From assembly GCA_006503475.1 (NCBI GenBank), contig RSEH01000304.1:1-51774 (forward strand): 51,774 nt of DNA, written 5' to 3'. Source of the stretch: Stentor roeselii (lineage: Eukaryota > Ciliophora > Heterotrichea > Heterotrichida > Stentoridae). Below are positions 10,301-19,071 of the stretch, piece after piece. Below the pieces are notes generated by a model that saw only the letters and a program-made list of their open reading frames with translations, did no database searches and was not told the DNA's origin. The first letter of the stretch is position 1; every line of letters starts with the position of its first letter. The translations under genes were made by a program, and so were the position numbers.

Positions 10301-13300
10301 CAGAATAATCAACAGTAATATTCGCTGGAATCACTGAAAACTTCGACTTTTCCAATATAACATTTTTCGTGAATATCAAGGGCATCGAGTCATCAATTTC
10401 AAAATCAATTCCAAGTTGAATCGAAATCGAAAAAACTGAATTAACTGCGCATTTCGAGTTATTTCCAAGAATTTTAAAGTTTTCAAATAAAAAACTGCAG
10501 GGATATTCAGAAACTGGTAAAAGTAAAGGAGACTTGAATGAAACTTTAATAGAAGTAAATCCTGGACTCATGAACTTTGAGTAAATATCTTCGAGCTCCG
10601 GGTACTTCTGGCCTTCGATGCATTCTGATTCAGAAGATGAGTAGTTGAACACTAAGAAAAAGTTTGGCTTGCAAGACAAGCAGGTCTCAGAGATTTCACA
10701 GTAACAGTTTGATTTGCAGGATTTACATTCAAATGAAAAGTTTGAACTTTTGTTGCTTATTCCGAAAAAATCTGCACAGATATCGCAGGATGATGAAGAG
10801 TTACTTGAATTGTAACCTGTTATGCATTCTCGGCAGAGGAGACTTGAATTTTGTCTTGGGTTTAAACAAGAGTCGCATTCTCCAGCTTTCAAACAAGAAC
10901 AGTGATCAGCGCAGGGCTCACAACCGTTTGGACTTAAACCGTATCCATTTTCACAGATATCGCAAAGTTGGCTTGAATTATTTAAATCGCTTGAATTGTT
11001 TGAATTACTTGAATTGTTTGAATTACTTGAATTACTTAAATCACTTCCATTGTTTGAATTTATTTCATTGCTTGACTTGTACCCAACAAGACATTTGCTG
11101 CAATTATTTAAAGGGTCGAAATTTTTACCATTTAAACAAGAGTCACAATGATTAGCATAAAGACAGGAGCAGCTGCTGACACAAGGAGAGCAAGTTTGAC
11201 TTAAATTATTCCAGCCGAAGCCAAGGCTGCAGACATCACAAGTGGAGTTTATTGAACTAGAGTTATACCCAATTTCACATTCTTTACAAAGACTAAAAGG
11301 ACTCAAGTGAGAGTTTTTAAGGCAAGTGTCACAAGTGTTAAAAATTTGACAGTCACAGCCTTCAACGCATGGCAAGCAAGTAAAGTTACTAGAGTTTAAA
11401 TCTGATCGACCAAAGCCCGGTGAGCATTCACTGCAATTTTCACTGAACAACAAGTATTCAGTTCTACATCTCGAGCAATTATATAAAGGATCAAATCTCT
11501 CATTAACAACACAATCATCACATCGACCCGCATCTTGACACAAGCATCCAGATTCACAAGGTTTACATTGAAAATTCTCATCAAACCCATATCCAGGTGC
11601 ACATAACTCACATTCAATCTGATTTTGACCACGAATATAACCTGAAATACATTCAGTACAATTAAAATTTCTATCAAATCTGAAATCCAAGCACTCATCA
11701 CATCCTCCTGGGACTTTACACCCACATCCCTCCATGCAAGGCTCGCATTGATATCCAGTTCCTAAGGCAAAGCCGGAAAGACATGAATCACATTTTTGAG
11801 TTTCATTATTTCGATGAATATTCGCCTTGCAAATGGAACAGTTTGAATTCGGATCAAGGCCATTGTCGAAAAGACAGAAAGAACAAGAGTCACTTTTTTC
11901 ACAGTCACAGCCAGGAGAGCAGGGAAGACAACGACCGTCTTGGGAAATACCGAAACCTTCTGAGCAAAGTGAACAGTTTGAAGAGTTTGAATAACCTTCA
12001 AGGCAGTCAAGGCAGCCGGAAGATGAATTGAATCCTCGACCTGCGATGCAAGCATCGCATTTTCCTGCTTCGTCGCAAAAACATCCGTCCATGCAAGGGG
12101 AACAGGAATTATTTTCAGATCTTCCGAATGAATCGATGCATTTGTCGCAGTTTGAAGTGTTGCTTGATGTGTAGCCGAGTGAACAGGTGGTGCAGTTAGA
12201 TTTTATATCGAATTGATCACCTTTCATGCATTTATCACATTGATTTGAATATTTGCAGTCGCAGGTGTTGATGCAAGGTTCGCAAATATTCATAGGACTG
12301 AGTCCATATCCATAAGAGCATAAGTGGCATGAATTATTAGGCCCATATCCCTCCAAGCACTCAGAGCAATTTTTCTTAAAATCAAATCCATTTTCCAAGC
12401 ATCCGTCACAAGAGTTTTCTTGATGACAAAAACAGTTCTTCAAGCAAGGTCGACAGTCTCCATCAAGAGTTTTAGCATATCCAGGGGTGCACCCAAGACA
12501 TTGAACTGATTCATTACCCCCATTGAAGCTTTCATTCTTAAACTCTTCATAAAACCCTTCAGCACACGATTGACACTGATCGCCTTGATACCCATTCTCA
12601 CAATCACTGCATTCACCTAAAATCTCATCGAATTTAAAATTTCCTAAACAATCCGAGCACTCTCCTGCACATTCACATTCACAATGATCAGCACAAAAAT
12701 CGCATTTCCAATCAAAAGTAACACCCTGCCCAGAAGGACAAGTCACAACAAATAAATAAATCCCAAAAGACGAGAACTCAAAACTAATGCGAGATTCATT
12801 TAAAGAGTAAAAATTCAAATCTCCACTTTTGAAATCTTCATTCGAAGCTAACAAGCTTAAAGAAGAATTTTTTGAAAAAGACGTAAAAACTGATGACTCG
12901 AAATTAAAACATTTTTCTGAATCGTTTCCCAATATTCCGAAAAATGATTCTAAGGATGAACTGTTTGAGTAAATAAAAGCTTTGAAACCATAAACGTCGC
13001 TCATGTACCCGAAGGACTGAAAAATCACCTCGATTAGCAATATTTCTAAATCTTCTGAACAAAAGTTGCAGGAACAGTTGAGAGAACCTCCGGATTTTGA
13101 GGAGATTTTCACTGATACTGAGAAGTTGGACGATGAGGGGAATGAGTGAGTCTCAGTCATACCTGCTGAGATTCCGAGTAATGAGTAGAAACGGTTATAA
13201 AAGGATGAAAGGAAGGTAAAAGAGTTTGAAAGGGCTCTTGGGTAGGTCTTAGAGTAAAAGCTTTTATTTGAATAGAGACATTCTTTTGGAAACTTGGAGA

Positions 13301-14252
13301 AGTACCTGGTTAAGTAGTAGAAACTCACTTGATTATAAGAAAAGTTTTCTAAAGTACCAAAAGTCTCTGGATCACTTACAATCAACGCTGAACTTGAGAT
13401 GTTGAAAAGTTGATCCCAGTCTTTATCACCAACTTTTCCTTCAAAACTTGAATCATTCAAGTAAATCATCATGGAAATCACTGCGTCATGAACCACTTCA
13501 TAGTCACTTGCCTCTAAAATATTCCCTTCTGAGTGATTTCCAAACACGTACTCTTGAAGATCTCGAACAAGAAAAATCCAAAACTCTTGACTAAGTTCCT
13601 CCATAGTCATCATTATCACAGCTCCAGGAACATTTAAAAAAACAACATAATCTTCATAAGTCTCATTCAGTTCAGCATTTCTCGAACTATTCCCTTCATC
13701 AAGTCTTCTCAAATCCTGACATTTATTTTCCCTTAAATCAAAAAATCCATGATCACAAAGCCGAACCTGTAAAATCTGTGAAATTTTTTCAATTCCTTTG
13801 AAAATACTTGAAAAAATCTTGGAATTTAAGACTTTTTCAGTTGTTTTCGACTCAAAAATCGAGGAAGACAAGAAAATGACTAAGTCCAGGCCATTGCTGT
13901 TGGACTTGCAACGATTCATGTGGATCATTGAGTTGAGACTTGGACTCACTGAGAGGAAAATGGAAGAATTTGCTTTGGGAAGAAGGGCTGACAAGGCAGA
14001 ACAGTCTTGGACTTTCGCATCGAAGGTCTTATCCAGGGCTTCGTAGCTTGACTTGTTTGACTGGATAAACTGCATAAAGAGTTGATTCTGAGAAAGAGAT
14101 TCGTCTAGAAGAAGTACTGAAGGAAATTCTATCAGAAATCTCGTTGTTGAAGATTTTACTGAATGACTTGAAGCTGGGTAGACCTGGAATAATAGGGAAA
14201 TCAGGATGAACACGTGAAAAGGTTGAGTTAATAATGAGACTTTGGAAACCAT
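7341..14252 (-). CDS. Giant secreted/membrane protein with Cys-rich repeats and REJ/PKD-like region
   Basis: 2303 residues in one uninterrupted exon. The start at 14252 gives MVSKVSLL and a clear signal peptide; the upstream extension has no ATG. An N-terminal region (about 30-515) is Ser/Asn-rich with many N-glycosylation sequons. Residues about 517-1210 hold roughly a dozen repeats near 45-50 residues long with spaced CxxC, CxC and GYG/GFG motifs, like furin/EGF-like growth-factor-receptor repeats. Around 1300-1750 are beta-rich PKD/REJ-like segments (FSYQWTVSGPLL, YDLEYYWSRD, GISYQWSS). A single membrane segment lies near 2100, followed by an acidic cytoplasmic stretch and about four more hydrophobic segments to the C-terminus. 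The plan resembles the polycystin-1/sperm-REJ extracellular design without the PLAT and channel part. Likely cell-surface adhesion, sensing or mating role (inference). Confidence 0.8.
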   Translation of the reverse strand: MVSKVSLLTQPFHVFILISLLFQVYPASSHSVKSSTTRFLIEFPSVLLLDESLSQNQLFMQFIQSNKSSYEALDKTFDAKVQDCSALSALLPKANSSIFLSVSPSLNSMIHMNRCKSNSNGLDLVIFLSSSIFESKTTEKVLNSKIFSSIFKGIEKISQILQVRLCDHGFFDLRENKCQDLRRLDEGNSSRNAELNETYEDYVVFLNVPGAVIMMTMEELSQEFWIFLVRDLQEYVFGNHSEGNILEASDYEVVHDAVISMMIYLNDSSFEGKVGDKDWDQLFNISSSALIVSDPETFGTLENFSYNQVSFYYLTRYFSKFPKECLYSNKSFYSKTYPRALSNSFTFLSSFYNRFYSLLGISAGMTETHSFPSSSNFSVSVKISSKSGGSLNCSCNFCSEDLEILLIEVIFQSFGYMSDVYGFKAFIYSNSSSLESFFGILGNDSEKCFNFESSVFTSFSKNSSLSLLASNEDFKSGDLNFYSLNESRISFEFSSFGIYLFVVTCPSGQGVTFDWKCDFCADHCECECAGECSDCLGNFKFDEILGECSDCENGYQGDQCQSCAEGFYEEFKNESFNGGNESVQCLGCTPGYAKTLDGDCRPCLKNCFCHQENSCDGCLENGFDFKKNCSECLEGYGPNNSCHLCSYGYGLSPMNICEPCINTCDCKYSNQCDKCMKGDQFDIKSNCTTCSLGYTSSNTSNCDKCIDSFGRSENNSCSPCMDGCFCDEAGKCDACIAGRGFNSSSGCLDCLEGYSNSSNCSLCSEGFGISQDGRCLPCSPGCDCEKSDSCSFCLFDNGLDPNSNCSICKANIHRNNETQKCDSCLSGFALGTGYQCEPCMEGCGCKVPGGCDECLDFRFDRNFNCTECISGYIRGQNQIECELCAPGYGFDENFQCKPCESGCLCQDAGRCDDCVVNERFDPLYNCSRCRTEYLLFSENCSECSPGFGRSDLNSSNFTCLPCVEGCDCQIFNTCDTCLKNSHLSPFSLCKECEIGYNSSSINSTCDVCSLGFGWNNLSQTCSPCVSSCSCLYANHCDSCLNGKNFDPLNNCSKCLVGYKSSNEINSNNGSDLSNSSNSNNSSNSNNSSDLNNSSQLCDICENGYGLSPNGCEPCADHCSCLKAGECDSCLNPRQNSSLLCRECITGYNSSNSSSSCDICADFFGISNKSSNFSFECKSCKSNCYCEISETCLSCKPNFFLVFNYSSSESECIEGQKYPELEDIYSKFMSPGFTSIKVSFKSPLLLPVSEYPCSFLFENFKILGNNSKCAVNSVFSISIQLGIDFEIDDSMPLIFTKNVILEKSKFSVIPANITVDYSVQPVIQAVVSSVQSVGLECSSNEPVSVKFSASGSFGSFRNRFSYQWTVSGPLLNFSYQESNDQIFIVYVYNVLDAQDFANLTVLLVINDSFSTSQATQVVNVANNRILKIQLDTGSSYRFFRSNFIAIGSIISDTCGCKEKMLYNWEIIPSVSDIPKSNSKLRISKNQLEYGFYEIKLTVQCGSDSSSLIAGSTSSVLEIKPSDLVIKSDKSDQEISTSTDLTIKAHYSYDPDGYDLEYYWSRDFETYSLGGSSLTVPQSYFSLLSSFTVSLKIKSVKNTRTSEKFHKFSVLPESLLTVSVLAPNERISVSSQNIIRANVKSSQLKGISYQWSSILGSLSVSSFAKNLQNLVIPANSLISGDYSFKLTVSLDSLSSSVTVSFKANGFPICDNSLTVSPSLSSFTKSQKVNFSLLNCLDGDNLDYPLSFKFSIRKLNGKYSLLLVQNDGNFNDLKFPVGVNGVKIEVCDTLNDCIERSTSFSITGQSRNLKLSHEMMDYLENKNFMNGLQAIVFALLNPVNDEELLDLLWDDLVEYVSLETWTKVVAYEVTSTLLLFVDEPQQVSLALPRISKYCKFLKQTIEKINFLPRDSLKYFKDFIDRVNYIDRSESSIILTFDIIASYAEIDFFPGNLFEFSTKNITFYQTEKLFIDIKKIQLGQTVTELKNPGFSEDSIIKVKSGIFTSGKYSEVVYLEVSSDKKFLDSEIQNTQLQFMNNEGACVITTAYTLLKPDEVTFHNILPNLHKSQGNLLNVSNGFAIFEVSQGGVFTLSSNKSSEMSTFHLKHNFLLVMTLTALSFVVIFLVRLYSKDSRVENESSETQRNSNLGEKVDVSNITEFSYVENERTQEKPQSKHLFLRVFSLGFDSGRCTSVLMLASMIDAQVLVQTVLLTQTDFGLIISGVLSSFIVFPLMFLVSFLLENKMKRRDFYWSGIGICLACIGSSVVVTFVLDETHLWLVAFICGIATEVGVSQNLLSLLRRKIGLIA
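10966..11066 (-). repeat. Degenerate Ser/Asn-coding microsatellite inside the giant gene
   Basis: Repeats of the plus-strand words ttgaattgt/ttgaattac encode a run of Asn-Ser pairs that lengthens one inter-cysteine loop (residues about 1062-1095 of the giant protein). Every unit keeps the frame and creates potential N-glycosylation sites. Confidence 0.7.
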
Positions 14253-14655
14253 TTTATATGGTGGGTGAAGAACTTGATGGTGAAATTGTTGAAACAAGGT
14301 TATGATGACTGGTTTTTAGTATTTAGAGATTTTCAGTTTGAGTAGAGTTTATTGAATATATTGCATAGAGATTAATTTTTTCAGTCCTGGAATGTGCTGA
14401 TGATTCTGGATTTTACTTGATGATGGAATATCAGCTTATTTGCAGGACATTTAAATGCTTAGAGATGATGGTAAATTATTCAACATAAATAAACCAATCT
14501 AAGATTTTTATGTAATTGACTCGAGTAGATTATCTCTAACTTTACCTTCAACTGTAAAATTATTAGAAAATTTCACCTATGCTATAAATTGACTGATTTC
14601 AGATATTTCTCTGGTATTCTTAATTATTCCATACCGGTCCCATCATAATTTCTAA
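14253..14655. other. Intergenic, with G-poor leader of the giant gene
   Basis: The first 90 nt or so, read on the minus strand, are C/A/T-rich and G-poor, as before several other starts here, so this is a probable promoter or leader. The remainder is AT-rich and ends just beyond the RING gene's stop; no gene seen. Confidence 0.4.
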
Positions 14656-15198
14656 TTACTGTAAGTGCTTCAGTTCTTCTATTGCCAATAATTCTTCGTT
14701 CACTTTAATAAAATCTTCAGCAAAGACCTCTACCAAATTCTTGACTTCTTCAAAATTCACATTTTTGTACTTAAATAGATTACTTTCTCTAATAATTTCA
14801 AGTTTTTCCTGGATACTTTCATTTTCTAGCCTATCTTCAATATCACCAGCTTTTTGAAAAGCGTTGAAAGCTTCTGATATTTCATCTAATTTCAAAGAAA
14901 AATTGTTAAAGTTGGTAATTTCTTGTTTTAGGTCTAGGTAGGTCCTCAGACAGTCGTTATAATTTTGAAACCGATTTTGATCATTGTGATTACGAACGAC
15001 ATTGAAGATCATTTCATGTCTTCTTATGAAGGTACTGTTGAAATTTTTACCACATAAAGGACATTTTTCCAAATTATGCTGCTTGAAAAGTTCTGCGCAA
15101 TTTTTGCAAACTATATCTCGACAGTCTAATATGCAGGGAAAACGATTGATGTTGTATTTTGTTTGGCAATACAAACAGATTAGTCCTGATTGTTCCAT
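14656..15198 (-). CDS. Small RING-type zinc-finger, coiled-coil protein
   Basis: 180 residues. The N-terminus carries C8-x2-C11, C22, C26, C31-x2-C34 and C45-x2-C48, the spacing of a RING finger of the TRIM type. At the position of the usual zinc-ligating His (CGHxxC) the sequence is CRDIVC, so Asp probably replaces it. The rest is acidic and helical, probably coiled coil. RING proteins are usually E3 ubiquitin ligases; whether this one is active is not shown by the sequence. ATG at 15196-15198. It stands alone between AT-rich spacers. Confidence 0.7.
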   Translation of the reverse strand: MEQSGLICLYCQTKYNINRFPCILDCRDIVCKNCAELFKQHNLEKCPLCGKNFNSTFIRRHEMIFNVVRNHNDQNRFQNYNDCLRTYLDLKQEITNFNNFSLKLDEISEAFNAFQKAGDIEDRLENESIQEKLEIIRESNLFKYKNVNFEEVKNLVEVFAEDFIKVNEELLAIEELKHLQ

Positions 15199-16070
15199 TA
15201 AAATATTTGAAGAAACTTAATTGAAATTTATTAAGTTTAAGGAAATATTTACACTGAGAGGATAGGAAAATCTTAATATGTGAAACCTTTTAAGTGGTTA
15301 ATTAGATAATTTTTGGTTTATAATGATTTAAATGAGATAATTTATATTTGAATGAAGTATGTCTTGAAGTTTTAGATTATTTGACAAGAATTGAAGGATT
15401 TTCAAGTTTATATTTATGATTTTTCAGATATATATTGTAAATTTAATATTAGTGGAGTAAATCCATACATTAGGTGTCTGATAGTTACAAAATTACTATA
15501 ATAAACGCTTACTTTATGGATTGCAGACATCGGAATAATAAAATGATAAATTAAATACTCATTTTGATTGGCTAAACAAACTTATTTAATCTAAATATTT
15601 TCCTTTACATAAGGTATCATCATAGAGTTCTTTTTTAATTTTCTAATCAAAATATAAATATCATAATCAATAATCATCTCTATCCAATATCCTAAAATCA
15701 TTCTAAAATTCTAAGAACTTCTAAATATCTAAAAAAATTTTAAAATCCCATTATATATAATGAAATAGTAAATAAAGTAATAAATTTTATATAATTTTCT
15801 TGAAGAAACCCATTAAATTAGTCCTAATCAAAAATCTTAAAAATCTCTTATATTTCTTGCAAATGAGGATAAAAAGATAAACCTTTCCATTATTTAATAT
15901 TAATTTTTTCGACTACAAAGAAAATTATAATATCTATTCAAACTGACATAGATTAATAATCAAAATCTGAATTTTAAGCTTTCCAACCCTCCAGGACCTT
16001 GATGATAAAAACGATTTCATAAAAATGAAACCATATATTCGGCCTTTCAGAATCCCTTTATTATTATAAT
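15199..16070. other. Intergenic, AT-rich, no gene seen
   Basis: Very AT-rich spacer between the RING and C2H2 genes. A weak possible stem pairs GTGTCTG (near 15474) with CAGACAT (near 15525), but nothing around it looks like a known RNA. I see no credible reading frame. Confidence 0.55.
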
Positions 16071-16496
16071 CTAAGTATGATTGAAGATACTTTCAAAACT
16101 GGGCAAAGTACACATCTGAGGACCTGAAAGTGGAGGCAAATCGATTTTTTCAGAGACTTCAAGGAAAAACCGGTAATTATTTTGCGACCTTTTTTCCATT
16201 TCTTCAAGTTTTGGCCATAAATATTTTGACGAATTCTTATGAGATTGCTTATGAAGAGTGAATTGACTCGCATGTCTGAACCTTTTTCCACAATAAGTAC
16301 AAGAATAAGGCTTCTGATTTGAATGCTTGTAAGAATGCTCTTTCAGACACTGCTTGGAAGAAAAAGATTTATGGCATGTTTTGCAAATGAAATCTGAATC
16401 CGAGTCAGTGTAATCTGAACTATCAGACAATGTGACGGTATAAGACCGCCTTGTAGATCTCAATGGCCTTAGACTTCTTTCGAGCTTTCTTTTCAT
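16071..16496 (-). CDS. Two-finger C2H2 zinc-finger protein
   Basis: 141 residues from ATG at 16494-16496 (MKRKLERSLRP). Two adjacent classical C2H2 fingers are visible: CKTCHKSFSSKQCLKEHSYKH and CTYCGKRFRHASQFTLHKQSH, joined by a TGEKP-like linker (SNQKPYS). The basic N-terminus could be a nuclear localisation signal, and an acidic Ser/Asp stretch precedes the fingers. Probably a nucleic-acid-binding regulator; the target is unknown. The frame is open for about ten codons upstream but without an ATG. Confidence 0.8.
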   Translation of the reverse strand: MKRKLERSLRPLRSTRRSYTVTLSDSSDYTDSDSDFICKTCHKSFSSKQCLKEHSYKHSNQKPYSCTYCGKRFRHASQFTLHKQSHKNSSKYLWPKLEEMEKRSQNNYRFFLEVSEKIDLPPLSGPQMCTLPSFESIFNHT

Positions 16497-17265
16497 TTTT
16501 AAAGTAACTCCAGCCAATAACTCCAAAATGTCTGGGACTCTAAACTAACTAGATAACTTTAAAGCTAATATAAATCATGAGACCTAAGAGTTCTTCTGAA
16601 ACCTTTTCATTTGAAGCCGTTCTTGCATTGAATCCTTTTCAGATCAACTCAGAACATCTATCTTTAAATTCTGGACTAATTCTTTTCATAATCTTCACAA
16701 AGAAAGAAATGATTTCATATTGTCAGGGTTAACAAGGATGAAGCTTGTGAATTGAGATTGTTTAGAAGAAAGCTTGTAGTTATTATGATGATAGAGCTTT
16801 AGGAATAAATTTGATATCTTTTGAGTTTCCTGTTGAAATCCATTCAAGAAAGTCGTCTTTCAGCGAAATCGCTTAAAGGGGTGAATGAACGATGATGGTC
16901 TTTTCGCACGATTCGGGAAAAATTTTGTGGTTTTTTAAATCTTTTAATGGACTTGGAACTTTTGAGAAGGATCTCTAAAAAAAACAGTTTTAGATGAATT
17001 ATTCAAAGGATTTGAGCTGATTTGTAAATGATTCGCGGTTTTTTTCACTTTTATTGATCAGCGAAGGGGATCCTGAATATTTTAGATAACTTAAAATATT
17101 GAATGGGGTATCAATTTGGAAAAAAATCAAAAGACTTGAGGTATGGATTATTCATTTTTTATCTAAAATATTTTTTCTGTTACATAATTGAAAGGAATTA
17201 CTTGCTTTTACTTTGGATGAAAGAAAAAATATTAATTTAACCCAGTTTTTTAAATTCCTAATTAT
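16497..17265. other. Intergenic, with possible 51-codon ORF and G/C-richer stretch
   Basis: About 770 bp between the C2H2 and deformylase genes. A small plus-strand frame 16577-16732 (ATG to TAA, 51 residues, MRPKSSSETFSF...) is possible but unsupported. The stretch of about 16840-17080 is less AT-rich than typical spacers here and could hold a non-coding RNA, but I recognise no family. Confidence 0.35.
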
Positions 17266-18108
17266 TTATCTGAGATTTTGTAAGAAATTTTTGTACTCCT
17301 CATCTTTAAACTCTGGAATATCCAATTTTTCTCCACTTACAGCATTATGGATCTTGGCAATAAAATGAGCATTTAAAGCTTTGGTAAAAATGATTCTTTT
17401 TATACTTTCTTCCTTTTCACCTTTCAATCTCAGAATATTTCTCCTTGCCTTAGGATTATTATCAAACAATTGACTAAGATGTTTATATCTTTTATCAATT
17501 TCTTGCTTAAAATCTTCAAAATGATTTTCAAGTCTGGGGTCAGTTGTCCTGATCCTTCCCTCTGAAGCAAGAGTAGTAATCATTAAATTTCCTGAAAGAT
17601 GATCAATTTCATGCTGAATAACCCTAGCCAAGAACCCATTTGCATAAAATTCCTGTTCATTTCCATTCAAATCCTGATACTTTATCTTAATTTCACGTTT
17701 CCTGCAACACAAAGCCTGAACAAGAGGCAATGACGGGCAATATTCCCATTGATCATCAATCTCTTCACTTTCCTGACTCTTAATAACCTGAGGATTAATA
17801 AAAACCTTAAACTTTTCTTCAAAAGCTTCATTTTTTTCATAGTCTTCCCAAACCCCTTCTTTCCAGTCATCTCTGACAACGAAAGCATTTCCATAAAGTC
17901 CGAGTTGATTAGTGGCTAAAGAGACGAGTCCATGACTAGCAGCTGTTTTCTTAAGAGAAGGGAGAACAAACTGTAAGAATCGCTTGGAAAAGGTAAGATT
18001 TCTTGTGTAAGGTAAAAGTAAAGGGGATATGTTAGCGTCGCTTAGTTTCAAGACACGACTGACCATACCCGGGGGAATTTCAAGTCTTTTGGATAAGATG
18101 CCTGCCAT
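17266..18108 (-). CDS. Peptide deformylase-like metalloprotease
   Basis: 280 residues. The three deformylase motifs are present in altered form: GLVSLATNQLG for GxGLAAPQ (keeps the Gln), EYCPSLP for EGCLS (keeps the Cys metal ligand), and the zinc/iron site QHEIDHLSGNLM (HExxH). Deformylase removes the N-formyl group from proteins made in organelles, so a mitochondrial location is expected. The first 60 residues, basic and rich in Leu/Ser, could include a targeting presequence. The long C-terminal tail (about 100 residues) is unusual for the family. It is divergent from WDR82 with only 8 bp between start codons. Confidence 0.8.
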   Translation of the reverse strand: MAGILSKRLEIPPGMVSRVLKLSDANISPLLLPYTRNLTFSKRFLQFVLPSLKKTAASHGLVSLATNQLGLYGNAFVVRDDWKEGVWEDYEKNEAFEEKFKVFINPQVIKSQESEEIDDQWEYCPSLPLVQALCCRKREIKIKYQDLNGNEQEFYANGFLARVIQHEIDHLSGNLMITTLASEGRIRTTDPRLENHFEDFKQEIDKRYKHLSQLFDNNPKARRNILRLKGEKEESIKRIIFTKALNAHFIAKIHNAVSGEKLDIPEFKDEEYKNFLQNLR

Positions 18109-18116
18109 TAGAATCT
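18109..18116. promoter_or_regulatory. 8-bp spacer between divergent start codons
   Basis: TAGAATCT is all that lies between the deformylase ATG (minus) and the WDR82 ATG (plus). With flanking bases it is a near-palindrome (TAGAATCTA). Confidence 0.4.
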
Positions 18117-19064
18117 ATGAGTCGAGAAGTTTCTTTTTCTACTGAAAGTCTTCAGAATCGAACTCCTAGCTTTATAACTCATGACTGCTCAGATGAAATC
18201 GCTTTTATTGACCTTTCGCTTGATGGGTCACTTGTATTGACCTCTGCTTTGGATGATACCGCGAATTGTTATTTAGTGACTAACGGCTCTAAAGAATTTG
18301 TTCATGCAGATAAACCTTATGGAATCAATAACTTGAAGTTTACCTCACAAAATGACCTTATTTACTCAAATCGTAAGGGAAATGTGGGAATTATTAAAAA
18401 AGTTAGCATTCATAACAACTCGGTGCTTTGGCTTGCAAATAATTGTCACTCTGCACCTATCTCTTCGCTGGACTCTGGAATTTGTAGTAATTTAGTCACT
18501 GTTTCTAATGATCAGGTCATGAAACTCTGGGATCTTAAGTGTGATAAGGTTACTGATTCGATGAACTTTCCTGGAATGCGAAATCCGAAAGTTAGGTTTG
18601 ACCCGGCAAGCCTAGTGATATGTTTAAACCACACAAATGAATCCCGCAAAAGTATTTTCAAATTTATCGACAAGCGTAAATTAAACGAAGTTCTAACAAC
18701 GAGCGAGTTCCACAACGGAACAGTAACCGACTTCGAGTTCAGTGACGACGGTACGCATATCCTAGTCTCAACAGAATCAAACACATTAGTCCTTCTCGAC
18801 AGTTTAGACGGTAAAGAAATCCGTGAATTCCACGACTTCAAAAACGACTTCGGCCGAAGTATCGGAAGCATGACTGAAAACAGCAAATTCATCGCGATAG
18901 GCTGTGAAAGTGCAAATCAAGTAAAAATCTTCGAAACACATACAGGAAAGCCAGTCACTGAACTGATGGCTCATCCTCGAACACCCAGAAGAGTCATTTG
19001 GAGCAAACATTACGGAGTACTTTTCAGTGCCTGCCACAATTTGATATACTGGACGATTGAATAG
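18117..19064 (+). CDS. WDR82: WD40 protein, WDR82/Swd2 type
   Basis: 315 residues made of WD40 repeats (for example VSNDQVMKLWDL). The second half matches the WDR82/Swd2 pattern closely: VRFDPASLVICLN, FEFSDDGTHILVSTESNTLVLLDS, NSKFIAIGCESANQVKIF and the C-terminal LFSACHNLIYW. In other eukaryotes this protein is shared by the Set1/COMPASS histone H3K4 methyltransferase and a transcription-termination/phosphatase complex, acting in the nucleus. It starts 8 bp from the divergent deformylase ATG and ends 7 bp before the DYRK ATG. Codon choice shifts near 18610 from T/G-ending to A/C-ending. Confidence 0.85.
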   Translation: MSREVSFSTESLQNRTPSFITHDCSDEIAFIDLSLDGSLVLTSALDDTANCYLVTNGSKEFVHADKPYGINNLKFTSQNDLIYSNRKGNVGIIKKVSIHNNSVLWLANNCHSAPISSLDSGICSNLVTVSNDQVMKLWDLKCDKVTDSMNFPGMRNPKVRFDPASLVICLNHTNESRKSIFKFIDKRKLNEVLTTSEFHNGTVTDFEFSDDGTHILVSTESNTLVLLDSLDGKEIREFHDFKNDFGRSIGSMTENSKFIAIGCESANQVKIFETHTGKPVTELMAHPRTPRRVIWSKHYGVLFSACHNLIYWTIE

Positions 19065-19071
19065 TTAATAA

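Noticed and set aside
15470-15535. Weak stem GTGTCTG/CAGACAT as possible ncRNA
   Set aside because: Only six pairs with a large AT-rich loop; expected by chance in such DNA.
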